Positions 36,839-46,400 of a stretch of DNA of 64,000 bases are shown one piece after another. The notes beneath the pieces are model-generated. The model searched no databases and was not told the DNA's origin. It was given only the letters and a program-made list of their open reading frames with translations. Position numbers and translations under genes: made by a program. The DNA is from Breoghania sp. L-A4 (lineage in GTDB: Bacteria > Pseudomonadota > Alphaproteobacteria > Rhizobiales > Stappiaceae): positions 2,147,579 through 2,211,578 of the forward strand of contig NZ_CP031841.1 of the NCBI RefSeq assembly GCF_003432385.1, written 5' to 3'. Numbering within the stretch: position 1 is the first letter of the stretch; each line of letters begins with the position of its first letter.

Positions 36839-38125
36839 ATGGCGGCCTCTGACCGGCGCACCTTCCTGTTTCTCCAAGGGCCGTTGTCGCCTCTCTATGG
36901 CGGTATTGCCGACAGGCTCGCGCTCTCGGGCCATCGCGTGCGGCGAATCAATTTCTGTTTTGGCGACTGGATGCACTGGCGGCGCCCCGGCGCGACAGCC
37001 TTCCGCGGCCGGGTCGCGGACTGGCCCGATTTCATTGCCGGCTATCTGGAGCGGAACGGCGTCACCGATGTGGTGCTGCACGGCGACAGGCGCATCTACC
37101 ACAAGATCGCCGGCGATGCGGCGCGGGCGCGCGGCATCGCGGTGGTTGCGACGGAGCTGGGGTATCTGCGGCCCGACTGGATGACGATCGAGCGCGATGG
37201 CACCTCGACCGGATCGCATTTTCCACTCGATCCGGATGCCATCCGCGATGTCGCCGCACGGCTGCCAAAGACCGATCTGACGCCGCGGTTTGCCAACAGT
37301 TTCTGGCTCGTGGCCGTTCCCGACGTGCTCTACAATCTCGCCAACGTTGCCTTCTTCTGGGCGTGGCCGCACTACCAGAAGCACACCATCTACAATCCGC
37401 TTACCGAATATCTGTCCGCCGGCATACGCCTCCTCGGCGCGCCGCGCCGCAATGCTCTGGCGCGCAAGCGGCTGGACAAGATCGCCGCGCGCAATCTGCC
37501 GTACTTCGTGCTGCCCATGCAGCTTGAGGGTGATTTCCAGTTGCGCGATCATTCGCCCTACTGTGGCATGGAGGCGGCGCTACGCGAGATCATCGGCTCC
37601 TTTGCGCGCAAGGCGCCCAGGGATGCGCGGCTGATTGTGAAGTCGCACCCGCTGGATGCGGGCAGGGAACCGTGGCGGCGCATGGTGGGACGCATGGCGC
37701 AGAAGGCGGGTGTTCGCCATCGCGTGCACTATCTCGGCGGCGGCCGCCTGGACGCGATGCTGAAGGGTGCCTCCGGCATGGTGACGGTCAACAGTTCCGC
37801 CGGGATAGAGGCCCTGCGCGCCGGAGTGCCGGTCAAATGCCTGGCGCCGGCCATCTTCGACGTCGCCGGGCTGACGGATCAGCGTCCGCTCGACGCATTC
37901 TGGCTCAACAGCGCGCGGCCGGATCGAGCGTTGCTGGCGGATTTTCTGCAGGCTCTTGCGGGGAGCGTCCAGGCGCGGGGATCGATCCACAGCCGCGAAG
38001 GGCTGCAGGAAGCGATCCGCACGATGGCGGCCCGGCTGGAGGCGCGCGATCTCAACAGCGGTGGCGCCTATGTGGATCCGCCGCCGCGAGTGGCCCGCGC
38101 CCGCGCGCTTGGCGCGCCGCTGTGA
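36839..38125 (+). CDS. kpsS: Capsule polysaccharide biosynthesis protein, KpsS-like (second copy)
   Basis: A 428-residue paralogue of the preceding protein, sharing F-L-F-L-Q-G-P at the start, E-L-G-Y-L-R-P-D-W-M-T-I-E-R-D-G in the middle, and L-I-V-K-S-H-P-L-D-A-G plus V-T-V-N-S-S-A-G-I-E-A-L later. The two copies differ through most of their length, so the duplication is not recent. A second Kdo-adding or linker-extending transferase is a reasonable guess, because neither protein has the two-domain structure of KpsC. The ATG at 36839 follows a GGGG-CAATTGCGGC stretch with no strong ribosome site. The dehydrogenase gene starts 79 bp after its stop. Confidence 0.88.
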   Translation: MAASDRRTFLFLQGPLSPLYGGIADRLALSGHRVRRINFCFGDWMHWRRPGATAFRGRVADWPDFIAGYLERNGVTDVVLHGDRRIYHKIAGDAARARGIAVVATELGYLRPDWMTIERDGTSTGSHFPLDPDAIRDVAARLPKTDLTPRFANSFWLVAVPDVLYNLANVAFFWAWPHYQKHTIYNPLTEYLSAGIRLLGAPRRNALARKRLDKIAARNLPYFVLPMQLEGDFQLRDHSPYCGMEAALREIIGSFARKAPRDARLIVKSHPLDAGREPWRRMVGRMAQKAGVRHRVHYLGGGRLDAMLKGASGMVTVNSSAGIEALRAGVPVKCLAPAIFDVAGLTDQRPLDAFWLNSARPDRALLADFLQALAGSVQARGSIHSREGLQEAIRTMAARLEARDLNSGGAYVDPPPRVARARALGAPL

Positions 38126-38204
38126 TACTCGAACCCGGCAAACGCGCCCGCATTGGCGCGATGCTTCGGGGGAAGCCTCGGCATCAACAGACAAGGAAGC
38201 CCGC

Positions 38205-38996
38205 GTGAGTGATGTGATGAGCGTTGTGATCACCGGGGCCAGCGGCGGCATCGGACAGGAACTCGCCCGGGTCTATGCGCGACCCGGCGTAACCCTTGGG
38301 CTGGTGGCGCGCGAGGCGGAGCGTCTGGAGCCCACCGCCGAGGCCTGCCGCGCGGCGGGAGCCGATGTTGAAATCGGGGCGCTCGACGTCCGGGATCGTG
38401 TGGCCCTGCATGCGTGGCTTGCGGACTATGACGCCCGTCATCCGGTGGATCTGCTGATCGCCAACGCCGGCGTTTCCTGCGGACTGGGGCCGGGCCGCAG
38501 CCGGGAAGTGGATCTCGACGCCGAGCGCCTTGCCGAGGTCAACTACAAGGGCACGGTGCATTCCGTCTCCGGAATCGTCGAGGCGATGCGCGCGCGCGGA
38601 TCCGGCCGCATCGCGCTGATTTCGTCGCTGGCGGGCATGCGCGCCTTGCCCGATATGCCGTCCTACAGCGCCACCAAGGCGGCGATCATCGCCTATGGCG
38701 AGGCCCTGCGAGGCTGGCTGCGGCCGCACGGCGTCAGTGTCACGGTGATTTGCCCGGGCTTCGTGACCTCGCCGATGTCCGCGCGTCATAGGGGTGGAAA
38801 GCCGTTCGAGATGCCGGCGGACAAGGCGGCCCGGATCATTCGCAGGGCCATCGATCGCCGCACGGCGTTTCGCGCGTTTCCCTGGCCGCTGGTGCTGGGT
38901 ATCCGGCTGTCGAAATTGCTGCCGCCACGACTGTCCGATCTGGCCTACCGGCCGTTCATGGCAAGTGTGGACCGGGATCCGCGCGGCGACGTCTGA
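38205..38996 (+). CDS. rkpH: Short-chain dehydrogenase, RkpH-like
   Basis: A 263-residue classical SDR. The cofactor loop is V-I-T-G-A-S-G-G-I-G-Q-E (about residues 7-18), then L-I-A-N-A-G-V-S, the catalytic serine in L-I-S-S-L-A-G, and the Y-S-A-T-K tetrad at about residue 157. The C-terminus (residues 220-255) is hydrophobic and basic, suggesting membrane contact, as in 3-ketosphinganine reductases and RkpH. The GTG at 38205 is favoured; ATG at 38217 is possible. It is convergent with the oxoamine synthase gene with only a 12-bp gap. The likely reaction is reduction of an amino-ketone lipid, inferred from context. Confidence 0.85.
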   Translation: MSDVMSVVITGASGGIGQELARVYARPGVTLGLVAREAERLEPTAEACRAAGADVEIGALDVRDRVALHAWLADYDARHPVDLLIANAGVSCGLGPGRSREVDLDAERLAEVNYKGTVHSVSGIVEAMRARGSGRIALISSLAGMRALPDMPSYSATKAAIIAYGEALRGWLRPHGVSVTVICPGFVTSPMSARHRGGKPFEMPADKAARIIRRAIDRRTAFRAFPWPLVLGIRLSKLLPPRLSDLAYRPFMASVDRDPRGDV

Positions 38997-39008
38997 CGGT
39001 GCGTTGGC

Positions 39009-40385
39009 CTATCGCGCGCCGTCCATCAGCGTTTTCAGTCCCACGCCGCTCTCGCGAAGCGCCGTGAGCTTCTGCGCGGTCAGATGCACCGCGCGGTCGA
39101 TCTGCTCGGCTGTGTGTTCGCTGGTGATGAAGAAGCGCAGCCGCGCCGCGTTTTCAGCCACCGCCGGGAAGATGATCGGCAGCGCGTTGACGCCGTCCTC
39201 CAGAAGCGCGTTTGCCAGCATCGCCGCGCGAACGCTGTCGCCCACCATCACCGGGACAACAGAGTAGCCGTCGCTCGGTCCGGTATCGAGCCCCGCGGCG
39301 CGGGCGGCTTTCAGGAAATGATGGCCGTTCCGCTTGAGCCGGGCGACACGCTGAGGCTCGCGTTTCATCACGCCGATCGCGGCAAGGGCCGCGGCGGCCA
39401 GCGGTGGCGCCATTCCGACGGAATAGACGAAGCCTGGGGCCGTCGCGCGCAGGTAGTCGCACAGCGCGCTGGAGGCTGCGATGTATCCGCCGCAGCTCGC
39501 CATCGTCTTTGACAGCGTGCCCATCCACAATTCGACGGCGCCCGGATCGATCCCGAAGTGTTCGGCGATGCCGTATCCCCGCGCGCCGAGCACCCCGATC
39601 GAATGCGCCTCATCCACCAGAAGCCAGGCGCCGTGGCGTTGCTTGAGGGCGATCAGCCGCGGCAGGTCCGGGATATCGCCATCCATGCTGTAGAGACCCT
39701 CGACCGCGATCAGGACGTGCTCATGGCGGTGCCTGTGGGTTTCGAGATGCGCCTCGAGCGCGTCGAGGTTGCCATGCGGGAAATTGAGCCGCTTGGCGCC
39801 GGCCAGCCGCGCGCCCTCGGTGATCGAATTGTGGATCAACGCATCGGTGAGGATCAGGTCGCCTTCGCCCAGCAGGTGGCCGATGGTCGTCACGTTGGTC
39901 GCGTGTCCCGACACATAGACGATGGAGTCCTCGACGCCGTGCAGTTCGGCCAAAGCGTGTTCGAGGTCCCGGTGGAAGGGGCGTTCCCCCGCCACCACCC
40001 GGCTGGCCGAAACCGACGTGCCGAAGTCGTCGATGGCCCGCTTGGCGGCGCCGGAAACGTCCGGATGCCCGCTCAGGCCGAGGTAGTTGTAGGAGGCGAA
40101 ATTGTCGTGCTCGCGTCCATTGATGCGGGTGGTCGCGCCCGCCAGCGCGTCATGCGCGCGGAAGAACGGATTGGCGATGCCGATCATCTCCGCGGCCGCC
40201 ATCTGCATGCGCATCTGCTTGATCTCGGGCAGAGAGGCGAAATCGAAGGCCTGCGCTTTCGTCGCGGACTTCCGCACCGGTTCGGCGCGATGCCCACGCC
40301 CCGTCTTGCGTCCGGCGCGCAACGACTGCATCAGTTTTTCGCGGTCGGTTTTCGACAGTCCGCCCAGATTGCGCTCTTCGGTCAT
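39009..40385 (-). CDS. rkpG: PLP-dependent alpha-oxoamine synthase (RkpG-like)
   Basis: A 458-residue enzyme of the 8-amino-7-oxononanoate synthase/serine palmitoyltransferase family. The N-terminal 70 residues are basic and extra relative to BioF. Then N-Y-L-G-L-S-G-H-P-D, a G-T-S-V-S-A-S-R-V-V-A-G-E block, D-E-A-H-S-I-G-V-L-G near residue 250 and the PLP lysine in T-L-S-K-T-M-A-S-C-G-G near residue 291. Such enzymes join an acyl thioester to an amino acid with loss of CO2. The gene follows the giant synthase by 23 bp on the same strand, so the acyl donor is probably the synthase ACP. The amino acid is not predictable here. BioF is unlikely since no biotin genes are near. Confidence 0.9.
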   Translation of the reverse strand: MTEERNLGGLSKTDREKLMQSLRAGRKTGRGHRAEPVRKSATKAQAFDFASLPEIKQMRMQMAAAEMIGIANPFFRAHDALAGATTRINGREHDNFASYNYLGLSGHPDVSGAAKRAIDDFGTSVSASRVVAGERPFHRDLEHALAELHGVEDSIVYVSGHATNVTTIGHLLGEGDLILTDALIHNSITEGARLAGAKRLNFPHGNLDALEAHLETHRHRHEHVLIAVEGLYSMDGDIPDLPRLIALKQRHGAWLLVDEAHSIGVLGARGYGIAEHFGIDPGAVELWMGTLSKTMASCGGYIAASSALCDYLRATAPGFVYSVGMAPPLAAAALAAIGVMKREPQRVARLKRNGHHFLKAARAAGLDTGPSDGYSVVPVMVGDSVRAAMLANALLEDGVNALPIIFPAVAENAARLRFFITSEHTAEQIDRAVHLTAQKLTALRESGVGLKTLMDGAR

Positions 40386-40408
40386 GAAATTGGGTCCGTT
40401 GCCAGCCG

Positions 40409-43400
40409 CTATTGTACCAGTTTTCCGATGGTGCTGCTGCGCTCCTCGACCTTTGCCGCAACCTGGGCCGCTTCCTCGGCATCCAGCGGCGCCGCATCGC
40501 CGAAATGCTGGCCCGCGAGGTTGCGCGCTTCGGCGGACATCGCGCTGGCGTCCTCGCCCTTGGTCACGCGGCTGGCGATGCGCGCCGCGAGATCGTTCAG
40601 CGTCGCGCCATTGGCCAGCGACATCAGCGGAATATCGACGCCCAGTTGCCGTTCCGCGCCCATTCTCAGTTCCAGCGCCATCAGCGAATCCATGCCGATT
40701 TCGCTCAGCGGCCGGTGCGGATCCAGCTCTTCGGGCGCGATGCGCAGGATGCGGCCGATCTCGTTGCCAAGCAGCCTGGCGACCGTTTGCGTGGCGGCAA
40801 GCGGATCAAGTCCGTCCAGCAGAGCCTTCAGATCGATCACGCCCTCGGCGTCCAGGTCCTGCCCGCTGGCGGAAAGCCCGAGCATCCCCACGAGGGGCGT
40901 GTTCAAAAGCGCCAGATCCCGGCGCGCGGCACTCCAGTCGATACGGGCGAAGCCCACGGCGGGCGGGACACCGCCCGTGCGGCTGCGGGCGAGAAGCCGT
41001 TCCAGTCCGTCCATGGCTTCCGCCGCGGTGAGCGAATGACGTCCCAGCTTGCGCGCCAGCAGCTCGTTGACGTCGTTGTTGCGCGCCAGATAGCCGGCAT
41101 CCGAGATCGCGCCCCAGGCGATCGCCAGAGCGGGAAGCCCTTCCGCGCGGCGTTTGGTCGCCAGCGCTTCCAGATAGCCGTTCGCGGCGACGTAATTGGC
41201 CTGTCCCGGATTGCCCACCAGCGTGGTGGCGGAGGAAAACAGCACGAAGGTTTCCAGCGGGTCGGATCGGGTCAGAACCTCGAGGTTCTCCGCGCCGCGG
41301 ATTTTTGGCGCCATGACCGATGTCATCGCGTCGTCCGAGAGGTTCGCCAGCAAGGCGTCCTCCAGCACCATGGCGGTGTGGTAGACGCCCCGGATCGGCG
41401 GCATGCCGCTGCGCGCGTTGTCCAGCACCGCGGCGAGAGCGGCGCGGTCCGTCACGTCGCAGGCCACCGCCTGAACCGTGGCTCCCGCGTCCTCAAGCTC
41501 GCTGATCACGGTCTGAGCCGCCTCGCTCGTGGCGCCGCTGCGGCTTGCCACCAGGAGATGGCGCGCGCCCTTGCGGACCAGCAAACGCAGCAATTCCGCG
41601 CCGAAGCCGCCAAATCCTCCGGCGATCACATGGGTGCCGTCCGCCTCGAACGCCAATGCGGAGCCTTGCGGTTTGTCGGCGGGCGGTTGCGGCGGGCGCA
41701 ACACGATCTTTCCGATGTGGCCGGATTGCTGCATGACCCGGAACGCGTCGACCACCGAATGCGGATCGAAGCGCCGGAAGGGCAGGGGCGTGAGCACGCC
41801 GTCCTCGAACAGCGCCACGAGCTCGGCGAACAGCCGCTGCGCGAGCTGCGGCTGGCGGGTCAGCAACTGGTCGGCGTCGATGCCGAAATAGCTCAGGTTT
41901 TGGCGGAACGGCCGCAGCCCGATGCGCGTGTTGCCGAAGTAGTCGCGCTTGCCGAGTTCGAGAAAGCGCCCGAAGGGTTTCAGCACCTGGATGCTGCGCT
42001 CCATCGCCTCGCCGAACAGCGAGTTCAAAACCACGTCGACGCCCTGGTCATCGGTCAGCTCCATGACCTCTTCGGCGAAGTCGAGCGAGCGCGAATCGAG
42101 CACGTGATCGACGCCGAGAAGCTTCAAAAAGCTGCGTTTTTCCGGCGTTCCCGCCGTGGCAATAATGCGAGCGCCCCGCGCCTTGGCGATCTGCAGCGCC
42201 GCGAGACCGACGCCGCCGGCGCCGCCATGAATCAGCACCGTTTCGCCGTCGGCGAGCCGCGCCAGTTCCGCAAGCGCGTAATAGGCGGTGAGGAAGGTGA
42301 CGGGTATGGTTGCCGCCGCATCGAAGGACACGCCCGCCGGCATGGGGGCGCAGGCGGTTTCGCTGACGCAGACGTGGCTTGCGAAACACGCCGGCGCGAA
42401 GGTCAATACCGTGTCGCCTTCCTTGAACCGCCGCGCCTGTGGGCCTGCGCGGGTCACGACGCCGGAGCACTCCATGCCCAGCGTCGGACCGGCGAAACCG
42501 TCCTCCAGCGCTTCCTCGGGCAGCAGGCCCAGCGCCCACATGACATCGCGGAAATTGAGCCCGCTCGCGCGCACTTCGATCTCGATATCGTCACCGGCCG
42601 GTTCGGGCCGCGCCGCGCGGCGCCAGCGCAGATAGTCGAGCGACCCCTGATGGTCGATATCGAGGCGGATACCGCGTGCGTCGCGTCCCTCCGGAGTATC
42701 GTCGTCCAGAATTCCGCCGCGCAGGATGCGCAGGCCCGAGCGCCCATCCATGCCGCGGATGATTTCGCGTTCCTCGTCGGGATTGAGGATCTCATCCGCC
42801 AGGCGAATGGCCATTTCTCCCGGTTCCAGGGCCGGCGACACGTCGATGAGCCGCACGGCGGCATTGGGATATTCATTCATCGCCGTGCGTCCGAAAGCCC
42901 AGACGGCCGCCTGCGCGGGGCGTTGATCGGCGGGCTGTTGCTGCATCGCGCCGGGCGCCAGCAGCCACAACCGTGTTTGCGCGCCACCGATGTGCCGCAA
43001 CAGGCCCTTCAGCGCGATGGTCCGCTTTCCGGCGACGTCCATCGCGTCGACGGCATCGTCATTGGCGGCTGTCGGATGCGGCGCGGCGGTCTTGGCGGAT
43101 ACGAATGCGCCGGCCAGATGCACGATATCGGCATCCGCATCGAGAAACGGTTGCAGGGCATCCGCGCCGGACTCCGAAACAACGCTGTCCTCGTTCAGCA
43201 GCGTCGCGGGACGCCCGCAACGCTGCAACCGGTGCGCCAGCGCCTCCGCAAGCCCTTGCGACGATCGCGTGCCGTCGTGAATCAGGACAATGGCTGCGCC
43301 AGGCGCGGGCGCATCGGATTGATCGCCGTCGGTTGTGGTGTCGGCCGGTTCGGTCCGCTCTTTGACGATGCGGGCCTCTGGCGCGCGCGCCAGCAGCAGT

Positions 43401-46400
43401 GCCGCTTCGATCGCCGGTGTTTCGAGGGTCGCGGAATGGCTCTCGCAGAAGCCGGCATCGCCAAGCGCCTTGCACCACTGCGCGCCGTCACGCAAGGGTG
43501 TGACGGGGAAGCGCGGATCCTGGCCTTGCGCCCACCAGTTGGCGCCGATGCCCTGCAGCAGCTCGATCAGCGGCGCGGGCGTGTATTCGGCGGCAATCAG
43601 AAGTGCGCCTGGCGCAAGCCGCTTGCGCAAGCCGGCAAGCTGCTCCTCGCTGAGGCGGGCCAGCATGTCGGGGCCCACCAGCACATCGAACCGCGCAAGC
43701 GGCGCATCATCGCTCAGCAGATCCTCGAGCGGCGTGTGGTTCGCCAGCGCCGGTCCGTGCCAGATGCGTGTGGCGCGCGACACCACACTGGCGTCCGGAT
43801 CGCTGATCGTGAGCGTGGCGTTGGCGGGATCCAGAAGTCCGGCGAGGCGGCGGTTCAGCGCCGGATCGCCCGCGCTCAGCGAAAGCACGCGCAGCGGCTC
43901 GCGTTCGGGCCAGCGGCCTGCAAGCGCGCGCATCGTGCTCTCGATCGCGTCGGCGAGCGGCTGATAGCTTGGCGAGGCCGTGCGGAACTGCTCGAACAGC
44001 GCCGTGGAGAAATGGGCGGCGGCCGTGTCCGGCAGGCCCTCATGCAACAGCGCCGGCAGGTCGTCGCGCAGGCGCGCCAGCAGCGACAGCTCGGCGATCC
44101 GCTCGGGGGCTTCCTGCGTGATCGTGCGCAACAGGGTCGACGCCTGCGGCAGATCCTCACCGTCGGCAAGGCGCCAGACCCCGCCGTCGCCTGGAGAATC
44201 TTCAGCCGACGGAACCGGAGTGGCGAGGCCCGTATCCTCCAGCCAGTGCAGAAGATAGACCACCAGCGGTTCGGCGGAGGCGGCCAGCATGCCCGCATCG
44301 CGCAGCGCGTCCGGGTCGATGGTTTCGCCGTCCGTCAGCCCGCGCAGGGCGTCGAGCGCGACCGACTGCGCCAGCGCCTCCAGCAGCAGCAATGCCTCTT
44401 CCGGCCCGCCGTCCGCATCATCGCTCGATTCTGGCGCGAGATCGGAGAGTGCCGCGACAGCCTCCCGGGCGGCCGAGACGCCACCGGCCTGTGCGAGCGC
44501 ATGATGGATGGTGCGATAGGTGAGTTCGTCCGGCCGCTCGGAGCGTCCCAGCGCCACGGCGCGGAAACGCGTGCCTGACAGCCGCGCCACCAGCCCACCA
44601 TCGTGATCCAGGAACTCGAATGTCGCCTCGATGGACCGGCGCGACGCCTTGTCGACGCGGATACGCACGGTTGCGGGCTGTGCATCGCTTGTCAGCCGCA
44701 TGCGGCCGAGCCGCACGGGAAGGAAGCTGGTGTTGGCCGGGGTCTCGCCGCTTGCGCGCAAAAGCGCAAAGAGCCCGTGGAAGCCGGCGTCCAGAAGCGT
44801 GGGGTCGAGGCTGAACGGCGTGCCGGAAACGCTGTCGGAAACGGCTGCCGTTGGTGGTTTGAGGGTCAATGTCGCACTGCGATCGTCGTGGGTTGTGACC
44901 GCTGCGCCGCGCTGGAACGCGTCGCCGTAGTTGAGACCGAACTGCCGCGTCAGCGCATAGAGCGCCGTGTCGTCCATGGCCGAGGCGACCAAGGCCGGCT
45001 GCTGGCCAAGGCGCGGCGCGGCGCCCGTGGCGGGCGACACGTTGATACTGCCGCGCACGTGCAGCGACCATTCGCCGTCCGTCAGCCGCGGGCGGCTGGA
45101 AATCTCGAACACGCTGTCGTCGGCGGACATGCGCAGCCGCGTCTCATAGGAGCTGTCCGGCTCGAACACCAGCGGCCGCAGGATGTCGACATCGCGGATT
45201 TCGACGGTCTCGCTGTTGAGCCAAAGCTTCGCGGCGCGCAACGCCATCTCGAAATAGCCCGCGGCGGGAAAGACGACCGCCTCCTCGACCTTGTGGTCTG
45301 CCAGCCAGGGCACGATCTCGGGATCGAGAATGTTGAACCACTCGCTGAGGTCCGGCTGCAACTGATAGCCCAGCAGCGGCCAGGTCGTGCCGGAAAAACT
45401 GTTGAGACCCTCCGTGGTGGCGTCGGGACGGTAGAGCTGGTTCTGCCAGGGATAGTGCGGCAGCGGCGCCGGCACCCGCGGTGCGGGACCGAAAAGCCGC
45501 GCCTTGTCGACAGCGCCGCCGTTGGCGAAAACGGCCGCCGCGATTGCAGGCACCGCATCCGGCCGATCGTTCTTGCGGTCGAACGAGGTCACGATCGCGA
45601 CCTTCTTGCCGGTCTCGCGTGCGATGTCGCGGATATAGGTCGTCAGCAGCGGATTGGGGCCGATCTCGACGATCACCCCCGCGCCATCCTCCAGCAGCCG
45701 TGCCATCGCGTCGGCAAACAGCACCGGCTTGCGGACGTTGTCCCACCAGTAGCGCGCGTCGAGCACGGGGTCCGGCCTGTCGGGATAGACGGTGGAAAGG
45801 AACGTGCGTTTCGGCGCGCGCGGATTCAGCCCCTCCAGCGCCTCGATCAGCGGCGTCTCGATCGGGTCCACCAACGCGCAATGGAACGGATAGTCGATGT
45901 CCAGCCGGCGCAGGGCCCAGCGGTTCTTGCGCGCGAACTGCCCGAACGCGTCGAGGCTGTCCGTGGGGCCGGAAATCGTCACACTGCGCGGGCTGTTGAC
46001 GGCGGCCACCTGCAGTCCCGGAAGTCCGGATGCGGCGAGCGCGGCTTCCGCCTCGTCGCCGGGCAGCAGCAGGGCTGCCATGGATCCCAGGTGCTTGGTG
46101 ATTTCCTGGCAGGTGCTGCGGGTGTGAATGATGCGCACCGCGTCGTCCAGATCGACGATTCCCGCGGTCCATGCCGCCGCGACTTCGCCGACGCTGTGGC
46201 CGATGACCGCGTCCGGCGTCACGCCCTGTTTTTCCAAAGCGTCCACCAGCGCGCCCTGGACGGCGAACAGCAGCGGCTGGGCGATCTCCGTGCGGTCGAT
46301 CTCGCTTTCCAGGTCCTTGGAAAACAGCATCGTCGCCAATGACCAGCCCGAAAGCCGCATGAACTGCCGGTCGATTCGATCGAAGGCGGCGCGGAAGGTC

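Noticed and set aside
39009-40385. Assignment of the oxoamine synthase as biotin BioF
   Set aside because: It has an extra 70-residue N-terminus, no bio genes nearby, and is directly behind a polyketide-type synthase, so an RkpG-like role fits better.
40412-44578. Very long open frame (1388 codons) on the plus strand opposite the giant synthase
   Set aside because: It is a shadow of the G/C-biased synthase gene: its sequence is R/G/H/Q-rich and has no domain, and the minus-strand frame has all synthase motifs.
44603-46342. Second long plus-strand open frame opposite the synthase
   Set aside because: Same shadow effect; no recognisable motif and codon use typical of an antisense frame.
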